Of a stretch of DNA of 64,000 nt, positions 53,869 to 61,444 are shown piece by piece; position 1 is the stretch's first letter; each line of letters begins with the position of its first letter. The notes under the pieces are model-generated. The model was not told where the DNA came from, did no database searches, and saw only the letters and a program-made list of their open reading frames with translations. A program made the translations under genes and the position numbers. This DNA is from Solobacterium sp. (GTDB taxonomy: Bacteria > Bacillota_I > Bacilli_A > Erysipelotrichales > Erysipelotrichaceae). The stretch is taken from assembly GCA_017539385.1 (NCBI GenBank), contig JAFYHC010000045.1, forward strand, positions 1 through 64,000. Reading direction: 5' to 3'.

Positions 53869-54758
53869 ACTGCTTTCTCCACTGCCTGGCGCAGATGCCC
53901 GTCCGCCTTCTGCAGGCATACGTCTGCTTCTTCTGCATCACATCCCAGCAAAAGCATGGCAATCGCTGTTTTGCATCTGCCGCCTGCCGCCGCAAGTGCG
54001 CGCTCTGCTTCCTCTGCAGGCACTTCCGCTGCTTCGGAAACGATGCGTACTGCCCGTTTATGCAGCTTTGCATTGGACGGTACAACATCCACCATCCAGT
54101 TTCCGTATGTCTTTCCCAGCAGCACCATAGCTGCTGTTGAGATCATATTCAGGATCATTTTCGTCGCTGTACCGGCTTTCAGACGCGTTGATCCGGTCAG
54201 TATCTCCGGACCGGTCACTGCTTCTATGGCAATGTCTGCTTCCTTGCCAATGGCAGAATCCTGACAGCACGCAATGGCTGCAGTATGACAGCCGCATGCA
54301 CGTGCATACGCAAGTGCAGCTTTGACATACGGTGTGCTGCCGCTTGCTGCAATGCCAATGACCATGTCCTTGTCACAGATCTGCAGTGCCTGCAGATCTG
54401 TTCCCGCCTGCGCCATATCGTCTTCTGCACCTTCTGCCGCATGTGTCAGTGCCTCTTTCCCGCCGGCGATCACACCAATGACCGTATCTGCAGGAACACC
54501 AAAGGTCGGCGGACATTCCGAAGCATCCAGTACGCCCAGACGCCCGCTCGTTCCTGCACCGGTATAGATCAGTCTGCCGCCGGCATGTATCGCCTCAGCA
54601 GCGTATTCTGCTGTCTTTGCAATAGCAGTCAGTTGACTTTCCACTGCCTGCACAACGCCGGCATCTTCCCTGTTCATCTCTGTAACGATTTCCAATGCGG
54701 ACATCGTATCCAGATGCAGTGTTGCCTGATTGCACTCTTCTGTCGTCTGTATTGCCAT
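53865..54758 (-). CDS. murQ: N-acetylmuramic acid 6-phosphate etherase
   Basis: The product has 297 residues from the ATG at 54758 (GCAGGAG upstream). The SIS domain has LIYTGAGTSGRLGVLDASECPPTFG, the catalytic glutamate region, and later VIGIAASGSTPYVKAAL and GSTRLKAGTATKMILNMIST. It splits D-lactate from MurNAc-6-phosphate, giving GlcNAc-6-phosphate for amino-sugar metabolism. It is coupled to murP in a two-gene MurNAc salvage operon. No MurR regulator is adjacent. Confidence 0.95.
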   Translation of the reverse strand: MAIQTTEECNQATLHLDTMSALEIVTEMNREDAGVVQAVESQLTAIAKTAEYAAEAIHAGGRLIYTGAGTSGRLGVLDASECPPTFGVPADTVIGVIAGGKEALTHAAEGAEDDMAQAGTDLQALQICDKDMVIGIAASGSTPYVKAALAYARACGCHTAAIACCQDSAIGKEADIAIEAVTGPEILTGSTRLKAGTATKMILNMISTAAMVLLGKTYGNWMVDVVPSNAKLHKRAVRIVSEAAEVPAEEAERALAAAGGRCKTAIAMLLLGCDAEEADVCLQKADGHLRQAVEKAV

Positions 54759-54811
54759 ATATACTCCTGCATTTATTATCCAATCATAATTCTTTGTATC
54801 GACAGCGGCTC

Positions 54812-56086
54812 TCACTGGATTTCTGTTCCCAATAATAATTTATATACAGGGATCACCTCTATTGTCAGTCCATCTTTTATGATTGTGCTTTCTTCTTCCT
54901 GCGTCACGATCATCAGACGCTTTACACCTTTTGTCTTCTGTGCAAAAGATATCAGACTTCTGGTCTCCCGTTCTTCTGCCTCGGCTAAACTATATGCAAC
55001 TTGTATAGCACAGTTTTTTTCCGGAAGATAGAAATCAATATCTATGCCTGTCTGGTTCGATTTAAAATAATATACCTCTTCACCGTACCTGCGTTTCAAG
55101 TAAACTGCGACGGCATTCTCCAAAAGCGCTGATGGTTTATCAACCAGAAATAACGATAATAAGCCATTATCATAAAAATAAAATCTGGGAGTGCCTTCTT
55201 TTTCAGCAAACTTAAAGACATAATTTCTATTTCTGAACAGAAGATATGCATTTTCTGCATAAGAAACATATTCGATCATAGAATCTGTTGAAGTCTTAAT
55301 GCCTGCTGCTTTTACATTTGCGGCCAGCGTATTAAATGAAATCTCATGCATTACTGTTTCAGCTATTTTCTTAATCATAAGCCTGAGCGCCATCTTATTC
55401 TTAACGCTTTCCCGCTCGACAATGTCGCCAAGAAGAACTTTCTCATAGACACTCTTAACATATTCTCTTTTTTGGTTTAACAGCTGTGCCTCAGGGAATC
55501 CGCCATTCATTATATATTCCTGGCATCCTTTTCGTATCTTTGCCAATTTAGAAGAAGTCAGGAGTGCTTTTTCATCATGAGGTATTTTTTTATATTCAAG
55601 TGATTCACTCAGTGAAAAAGACATAATCATTTTGGACAAATACCTTCCGCCAAGAACTTTTTCCATCTCAGAACTAAGCATTTTTGCATTGCTTCCTGTA
55701 ATATATACATGTTTTTTCTGATCAGCCATTCTTCTGGCAAAGTGTTCCCATCCATCTATAAGCTGTATTTCATCAAAAAAATAGTAGATTTCTTTTTCAT
55801 CTGTTAATTCATACGCTGTCTCGACAATATCATTAAAATCATTTTTGCTGAAACCTAACAGTCTGTCATCCTCAAAATTGATATAAATAATCTGTGACCA
55901 GTCACATCCTGATTCAACCAGTTCTCGTGCAATCTTGTATAAGAGAGTTGATTTTCCCGCTCTCCTTAGTCCGACCAGAATGTAATTGATATTCTTTTCA
56001 AAATCGTATTCACGGTCAATGATTTCGGCATTTTGTATTATTTCGATCTGTTCCAAAATAACCTGTTTCAATACTCTATGATTCAT
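54812..56086 (-). CDS. AAA ATPase with DUF4143-type C-terminus
   Basis: The product has 424 residues from the ATG at 56086 (GGGGGAGA upstream). Walker A is LVGLRRAGKSTLLYKIA (about 31-47) and Walker B YYFFDEIQLIDGWEHF. The C-terminus (about 200-424) has the DUF4143 pattern including MNGGFPEAQLL, and a nuclease-like TGIDIDFYLPEKNCAIQVAYS with Q where K/E is usual. Such ATPases are common, mobile and of unclear role. The coding region and flanks are clearly more AT-rich than their neighbours, a sign of recent transfer. A palindromic operator lies upstream. Confidence 0.85.
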   Translation of the reverse strand: MNHRVLKQVILEQIEIIQNAEIIDREYDFEKNINYILVGLRRAGKSTLLYKIARELVESGCDWSQIIYINFEDDRLLGFSKNDFNDIVETAYELTDEKEIYYFFDEIQLIDGWEHFARRMADQKKHVYITGSNAKMLSSEMEKVLGGRYLSKMIMSFSLSESLEYKKIPHDEKALLTSSKLAKIRKGCQEYIMNGGFPEAQLLNQKREYVKSVYEKVLLGDIVERESVKNKMALRLMIKKIAETVMHEISFNTLAANVKAAGIKTSTDSMIEYVSYAENAYLLFRNRNYVFKFAEKEGTPRFYFYDNGLLSLFLVDKPSALLENAVAVYLKRRYGEEVYYFKSNQTGIDIDFYLPEKNCAIQVAYSLAEAEERETRSLISFAQKTKGVKRLMIVTQEEESTIIKDGLTIEVIPVYKLLLGTEIQ

Positions 56087-56127
56087 ACTCTCCCCCATTA
56101 TCGTACTCGCACTATAATTATTGCATA

Positions 56128-56185
56128 TTTATATCGTGCATACACGATATAAATATAATTTCTTGTCGTATTTGCACGATATAAA
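56128..56185 (-). promoter_or_regulatory. Palindromic operator before the AAA ATPase gene
   Basis: TTTATATCGTG-CATA-CACGATATAAA (56128-56153) is a perfect palindrome with 11-bp arms. A further half-site CACGATATAAA lies at 56175-56185. The repeats sit about 45-100 bases before the start codon in a very AT-rich stretch, consistent with autorepression or binding of a dimeric regulator. Confidence 0.65.
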
Positions 56186-56196
56186 CAGCCATAAAA

Positions 56197-56232
56197 ATAC
56201 AGCCTCCGGATCATTTGATCCAGAGGCTGTAT
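56197..56232 (-). terminator. Terminator of the kinase/RyR operon
   Basis: TACAGCCTC and GAGGCTGTA arms enclose a second inner stem (GGATC/GATCC), followed on the minus strand by TTTTTATGG. Confidence 0.92.
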
Positions 56233-56236
56233 TCAC

Positions 56237-56521
56237 TCAGTCTTCTTTGCGGATGGTATATCCCATCTTTACGATCAGACGAAGAGTTTCCATGGCCGTA
56301 TTGCGGTCATAGTCCTTCTCACTGTCCGGGAGTTCATCATATGGAATCAGAAGCGGTGTTGTCTTCTTTTCCTGATCTTTGAACTCTCCATAGGTCCATC
56401 CTTCCTCCATCCGGCCGCGTGCCCATACCTCATGGACATTCTCAGCGATCTTTTCCGTCAGCTGCAGGAGTTCTTCCGGCAGTTCTACTGTGGAGGTATC
56501 GATTGGTTTTGGTATATACAT
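56237..56521 (-). CDS. Stand-alone RyR domain protein
   Basis: The 94-residue protein is almost wholly a RyR (ryanodine receptor repeat) domain. ENVHEVWARGRMEEGWTYG (about 26-44) is the His-x-x-Trp ... GWxxG core, and PLLIPYDELPDSEKDYDR (55-73) is the LxPYxxLxxxxKxYDR box. Bacterial RyR domains are predicted to bind nucleotide-derived ligands. It is the last gene of the kinase operon (14-base gap, AAAGGA site), followed by a strong terminator. Confidence 0.9.
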   Translation of the reverse strand: MYIPKPIDTSTVELPEELLQLTEKIAENVHEVWARGRMEEGWTYGEFKDQEKKTTPLLIPYDELPDSEKDYDRNTAMETLRLIVKMGYTIRKED

Positions 56522-56535
56522 GGCGGGTATCCTTT

Positions 56536-59500
56536 CTAACCTTTATAGGTTCCTTCGATAATCTTTACAAGTGTATCGCCGATATGATCGATTTCATCCG
56601 GACGGTAGACTGTTATGACCTGCATGCCTTCGCCGCGCGCTCTCTGCAGCTGGTTCAGCGATGAAATGTCATCGCCCTTTTCCCGTGTATCTGCGATCAG
56701 TACGGCGACAGCATTGATGCCGAAGATGTCTGTGAGTTCCTTGATGCGGTAGTAGAAGCCCTGATCGATCTCACGTCTTGCCTTGCATTCAATGAAGATC
56801 GTACGGAATCCCCTGGTCACCACGCAGTCCAGTTCACTCAGGACATTGCTGTTTTCCATATACACTTCAAAGCTTCCGGTCACATCATCAAACTGGTTCA
56901 GTGCACGGACTTTGTGGTAGACATAGACTTCCAGCATTCGTCCGGCATTGGTCAGAAGATCCTTGATCTGACGGGATGCATAGGTGAAGAAGATGTTATA
57001 GGCAGAATTTGGATCATCCGGTTTTACATGATCGCATCTCAGACCGGTCAGATAATGCATATCACGGAAGTATTCCAGCAAAGAGATCATCTTGTTCTGA
57101 TCCTTGCCGCTTATGGTCAGATTCTTTACCTGCAGGTTGTTGAATTCGATCTGCACGGTATTGAAGTTTGTCCGATATGCCTTCACTGCATCCGCATCCA
57201 TCAGGGAATATACAGAGGCAAACAGGCGGTCATACTGGGGCTGGTTGGACAGGCGGTCTTTGATCACGACTTCGCAGGCATCACTGGTATAGCCGTATAC
57301 TGCGCTTCCTTCTTCGCAGCATCCTTCTTCCTGCAGGATGCCGATCAGTTTGGCAGCGGCCTTGCTGCAAAGGGAAGGTAGAACGTATGTCAGTGTTTCT
57401 TCTTTGCCTTTTTCTTTATTCAGCGGGAAGTAGCAGAGACGATCCTTGTCATCCGCATATTCTTCCAGCTTCATGCACAGATTCTTCCAGACAGCACTGC
57501 TGGCAGTATAGACCTTCCACAGTGCTTCATAATCCTCATAGAATTCCGGATGGGATCCGAAATTGGATCGGGAGCGGCAGAAGGAAGCGATATCATTCAC
57601 GGTAAGCGATGCATCGCATTTGATCCACTGCAGCGGCTCACAGTCATGCAGGTTTTCCAGGATGCGGTTTTCTGCATCACAGCGGTACGCCGGCAGACGG
57701 TCGTATATACCTGCACCATCCAGCAGATACGATAATCCGGAACTATTCTTTTCCAGTCCGAACAATGCCTTGCGGGCCGGACCTCTGCGCAGGAGGTCTT
57801 CCACAGAGCGTGCTGTATCTGCACTGCTTTCGACCGGATACGGTTTGATGGAATCAATGCGCACAGACATGGCTTTGAGGTCTGCTTCCAGCTGTTCCGT
57901 GACTGCGTTGGCTGCTTCAACGCGGTACAGCAGCCATACCGATACCTGTGTGCGCAATGGCTTGCGGTCAAACAGACTTACAATGGAATGCAGGGCATTC
58001 TTGATTTCCTGAATGGAGCGCCGGTTTTCCAGATAGCAGAGATAGACGACTCTTGCCGGATCAGCCAATAGCGGTGCTGCAGCACAGGAGAAGACAGCAT
58101 CGTTGCTCTCGGTACGCAGGGGGATTGCAAAGCAGGAATCACCGGTATGTGTCAGGATATAGGGAATGCCGCGGATCAGGTCCGTATCATTTTCCTTCCA
58201 GCTGCGGTATTCCATGGATTTGTACATTACATAGAATTCCCGGTCAAACAGTACAATGTGAGACAGTATACGTTTCTGTGCATTCTCTGGAAGTGCAGAG
58301 ATGGAATTCTCCAGTTGCGTCTTGCGCTGCTTGTAGATGTGCACTCTGTTTTCTTCCCGGTTCCAGATATCCTGTATGCTTGCATACCATTCCCGGTATG
58401 CGCATAAAGCATCCGGATCATTGGAAACAGCGGTGCGGATCTCAGAAAGAAGCGTGCTGCCAAGCACATTGCGGCGGCGCAGTTCTTTTGCTTTTTCGGC
58501 ATAGATGCGATGCAGCTGCACTGACATCCTGTCCAGCGGATCCAGCCGCATCATGTCTTCTTCTGATGCAGTATCCCACTGCTCATGCGTCCAGCCGGCA
58601 AGATTGCGGTTGGCATCGCTTGGAATGATGCAGATATTGCGCTTTCCGACACTGTCGCGTTCATTGCCGCCAAGACACCAGGAAAGATTTTCCAGCTGTG
58701 TCCAGCCGGTACATGCTTTTTCGGTGCACCAGCGGCGGTGTTCCAGCCACAGCAGGTCATTGACCATGCGTACGGCGGTATTGCTGCTTCCTTCGGTCGC
58801 CGAAGCGAAGTCAACGGCAGCTTCTTCAAAGCTCTTTGTTCCCAGATCGATGCCGATACTGTGCAACTTGTATTTTAATGAGAGGACATTGTCCACACTG
58901 GAATCATGATGATACGGCTGACGGAAGTTCTTCCGGCGTACCCGGTCATCTTTTTCCGTTTCCCAGATGCAGTGGGCATTGTATGCCATGCGTTCGATAT
59001 CCTCATAACTGCGGTATCCTCTTGCATCTTCATTGACATACACCGCTGCCAGTCCTTCCGACAGCGTCTGTGTCAGCCGCTTGCCTTCGCGGACAAAGTG
59101 CACCTGTGTGCGCAGACCGACACGGCTGTTGTAATACTTCCAGCATATGCGTGCTGTGTTCTGGTTTCTTGCATCATCGCCCAGTGCAATAAAGATGTAA
59201 TGCACATGGATCCCCATGAAGTGTTCCTGCAGGATCCTCTCCAGGGAATCCTTCAGATGTGCTTCATCCTGGTCATCCAGGCGCTCGGTAATTGATTTGA
59301 TATCACCATACGGCTCACACTGTTCCGGTGATTTGCCTTCGATGGTGAAGAAGGACGAGAGACCAGGCCGTTCATTCTGATACAGACGCAGGTCTTCCGG
59401 ATTGGCGGAGACAGCTGTCACATGGAGACGGCGGTCACGCATCTGTCCTGCCTGCAGACAGATATCCAGGAATTTCTGACCATAGCCGCCCAGGCCAAGC

Positions 59501-60714
59501 ATCAGGACATTCAGGTCCTTTTCTTTTTCATCTTCACATGCATACAGCGGATATTCATACAGATGGTGGCGGATCACCAGTGCAGAATTCTTGTCTTTGT
59601 TCTGATCGAGCACCTTGCGTGCATCGGTCAGCACCCATTTTTCTCCCCGCTGCTCTTTGCGTGCGATCCCGGCCGGCATGACATAGAACAGTGCCTGTTC
59701 CAGGTCTGCCAGGAGGTCTTCTGTACGGATATAGCGGTTTTTTCGCGGAGCCAGGCATTTCCTCAGGATACCTGCAAGAATGCTTCTCAGATTTGGATTG
59801 GAATTTGCCTCAGAAGACTTTATCAGCAATGATCCGTCTACCAGTTCTTCCAGACGCTGGTAATACTCCGGATGATAGATGCATTTATCTTTTTTTGTAT
59901 CTGCAGTGATGCAGATGGCCTGGAACAGCGTTGCACCGATGGAGTAGATATCCGTCTGGATCGTCGGTCTGTTCCGCAGTGCTTCCGGTTCCATGTATCC
60001 AACCGTTCCCATGGTCTCATTGACCGTATCGAAGACGGAACAGATCGAATCGATGTCAAACATGGTCAGGGTCTGTGTCAGGGTCTCATCCCCGCGTTTC
60101 TGGAAGCCGAAATTCGATGGCTTGATATCGCGGTGGATCAGTCCTTCCCGATGCAGTGCACCAATGCATTTGGTCAGTGACTCTATGCCTTTTAATACTG
60201 CAAACAGATGGTATTCCGGTGTCTTTTCCGGATATCTGCGGATCTCTTCACAGAATTCTTCAAAGGACATGACTTTTGCCTGCGGTGTCCATATATACGT
60301 TGTACCGATCTCATTGAGATCTTCATCACATCCGGTATAGATCTCAAAGACCGGTATAAAGGACGCAAGCATCTCATTGCTGCTTTCCCGCTTCTTTTCC
60401 AGCAGACGCTTATGCTGCTGTACATAGCGCTGGCGTTCTTCTTCGAAGCGCTGTGCACCCTGTACGAAGGAATCATCGCACTGTACCAGCTGACCATCGC
60501 TTCTTCGCTTCACGGTGAAGGAATCGACCGGGTAGAATTCTTTCAGAATGCCCATGCCGCTGTTTTCATCGTAGGCGTTGTAGCAGACGACTGTGCTGCC
60601 TTCTTTGTAATTGTTCTCATTGATGCGGCTTTTGATCGTAAAGCGGCGTGCATATTTCTTTCCGCTGCTGCGTGAGCAGACCAATATCGAATCTTTCAGG
60701 TATTCCCGTGCCAT
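56536..60714 (-). CDS. Ser/Thr kinase - Rossmann/RyR - Card1-like nuclease fusion
   Basis: The 1392 residues hold three modules. A protein kinase (about 25-340) has lysine K58 in GILKEFYP, HRDIKPSN at 194-201, FDID in place of DFG at 219-222 and GTVGYMEPEA. A Rossmann domain (about 400-620, LNVLMLGLGGYGQKFL) is followed by a RyR-like segment (about 650-735, WLEHRRWCTEKACTGW ... PSDANRNL). A long alpha/beta and helical region without assignment follows. The C-terminal nuclease (about 1240-1392) has E1262, D1296, E1309 and K1311 in LSELDCVVTRGFRTIFIECK, as in DUF1887/Card1/Can2 nucleases. The start abuts the PP2C stop. The kinase could control the nuclease, and the RyR part could sense the trigger. 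I know of no described protein with this full order. Confidence 0.82.
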   Translation of the reverse strand: MAREYLKDSILVCSRSSGKKYARRFTIKSRINENNYKEGSTVVCYNAYDENSGMGILKEFYPVDSFTVKRRSDGQLVQCDDSFVQGAQRFEEERQRYVQQHKRLLEKKRESSNEMLASFIPVFEIYTGCDEDLNEIGTTYIWTPQAKVMSFEEFCEEIRRYPEKTPEYHLFAVLKGIESLTKCIGALHREGLIHRDIKPSNFGFQKRGDETLTQTLTMFDIDSICSVFDTVNETMGTVGYMEPEALRNRPTIQTDIYSIGATLFQAICITADTKKDKCIYHPEYYQRLEELVDGSLLIKSSEANSNPNLRSILAGILRKCLAPRKNRYIRTEDLLADLEQALFYVMPAGIARKEQRGEKWVLTDARKVLDQNKDKNSALVIRHHLYEYPLYACEDEKEKDLNVLMLGLGGYGQKFLDICLQAGQMRDRRLHVTAVSANPEDLRLYQNERPGLSSFFTIEGKSPEQCEPYGDIKSITERLDDQDEAHLKDSLERILQEHFMGIHVHYIFIALGDDARNQNTARICWKYYNSRVGLRTQVHFVREGKRLTQTLSEGLAAVYVNEDARGYRSYEDIERMAYNAHCIWETEKDDRVRRKNFRQPYHHDSSVDNVLSLKYKLHSIGIDLGTKSFEEAAVDFASATEGSSNTAVRMVNDLLWLEHRRWCTEKACTGWTQLENLSWCLGGNERDSVGKRNICIIPSDANRNLAGWTHEQWDTASEEDMMRLDPLDRMSVQLHRIYAEKAKELRRRNVLGSTLLSEIRTAVSNDPDALCAYREWYASIQDIWNREENRVHIYKQRKTQLENSISALPENAQKRILSHIVLFDREFYVMYKSMEYRSWKENDTDLIRGIPYILTHTGDSCFAIPLRTESNDAVFSCAAAPLLADPARVVYLCYLENRRSIQEIKNALHSIVSLFDRKPLRTQVSVWLLYRVEAANAVTEQLEADLKAMSVRIDSIKPYPVESSADTARSVEDLLRRGPARKALFGLEKNSSGLSYLLDGAGIYDRLPAYRCDAENRILENLHDCEPLQWIKCDASLTVNDIASFCRSRSNFGSHPEFYEDYEALWKVYTASSAVWKNLCMKLEEYADDKDRLCYFPLNKEKGKEETLTYVLPSLCSKAAAKLIGILQEEGCCEEGSAVYGYTSDACEVVIKDRLSNQPQYDRLFASVYSLMDADAVKAYRTNFNTVQIEFNNLQVKNLTISGKDQNKMISLLEYFRDMHYLTGLRCDHVKPDDPNSAYNIFFTYASRQIKDLLTNAGRMLEVYVYHKVRALNQFDDVTGSFEVYMENSNVLSELDCVVTRGFRTIFIECKARREIDQGFYYRIKELTDIFGINAVAVLIADTREKGDDISSLNQLQRARGEGMQVITVYRPDEIDHIGDTLVKIIEGTYKG

Positions 60715-61425
60715 TTATGCATAATTCCTTTCCGATTTCTTTTTCAGTTCCATTGTGATGAATGTGCAGTCATCGAATGGATCCTGCTTCTGCAGATAGT
60801 CTCCCAATTGCTTATTGCGTTTCATTTTGATCATTGTCTGGACTTCCTGACGCATGCGGCTTCTCTCAAACAGATTATGCCATGCCCCGTCTGAGCACAG
60901 ATAGATCGTTTCCGCTGTTCCTGCGTCCATCTTATACACACGCATTTTCTTTTCTGCTTCCGGTGTTGTTGTCACATAGCAGCCGTTGCGGGAATCGGAT
61001 GGCATAGCGGGCACCGCACACCCGCTTTTTGATCCGGTAATGATCATGCCATCCCCCAGATTTACTAATAGCAGCTTCCTTGTTTTCCGGTCATACAGGG
61101 CACTGCACAATGTACTGGACAGTTCCTTTACATCGATATGCATGGCATCTGCCTTCTGCTGCAGTTCCCACCGTATATGTGCCAGAGACAGTTCCGCAAC
61201 GGTCTCTTCGGGAAAATCCATGAAGTGCTCTGCTTTATGAAACAGGAGCCGTGTCATTTCACGGGATGCGACTTCGGCGCCCTCCCGTCCGTTTGTGCAG
61301 GAGGAGACACCGTCTGCCAGTGTAATGACTGCATATCTGGCATTCTCCTGATGACTTACAACATCCTGACTTCCCTCCTTCCTTTCGAGATGATGGGAAC
61401 CTGTTGTACTGAATGTATATGTCAT
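60715..61425 (-). CDS. PP2C-family Ser/Thr phosphatase
   Basis: The 236-residue protein has a complete PP2C metal-site set. It shows GSQDVVSHQ, ADGVSSCTNGREGAEVAS, LVNLGDGMIITG, LCSDGAWHNLF and DPFDDCTFI near the end. It would reverse phosphorylation by the kinase encoded directly downstream (TAA immediately followed by ATG). AAGGAGGAG precedes the start. Confidence 0.9.
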   Translation of the reverse strand: MTYTFSTTGSHHLERKEGSQDVVSHQENARYAVITLADGVSSCTNGREGAEVASREMTRLLFHKAEHFMDFPEETVAELSLAHIRWELQQKADAMHIDVKELSSTLCSALYDRKTRKLLLVNLGDGMIITGSKSGCAVPAMPSDSRNGCYVTTTPEAEKKMRVYKMDAGTAETIYLCSDGAWHNLFERSRMRQEVQTMIKMKRNKQLGDYLQKQDPFDDCTFITMELKKKSERNYA

Positions 61426-61444
61426 ATCTCCTCCTTCTTTCGTA

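Noticed and set aside
56536-60714. Calling a CARF domain in residues 830-960 of the kinase fusion
   Set aside because: An alpha/beta pattern is visible there, but no CARF ligand motif can be read by eye, so the segment is left unassigned.
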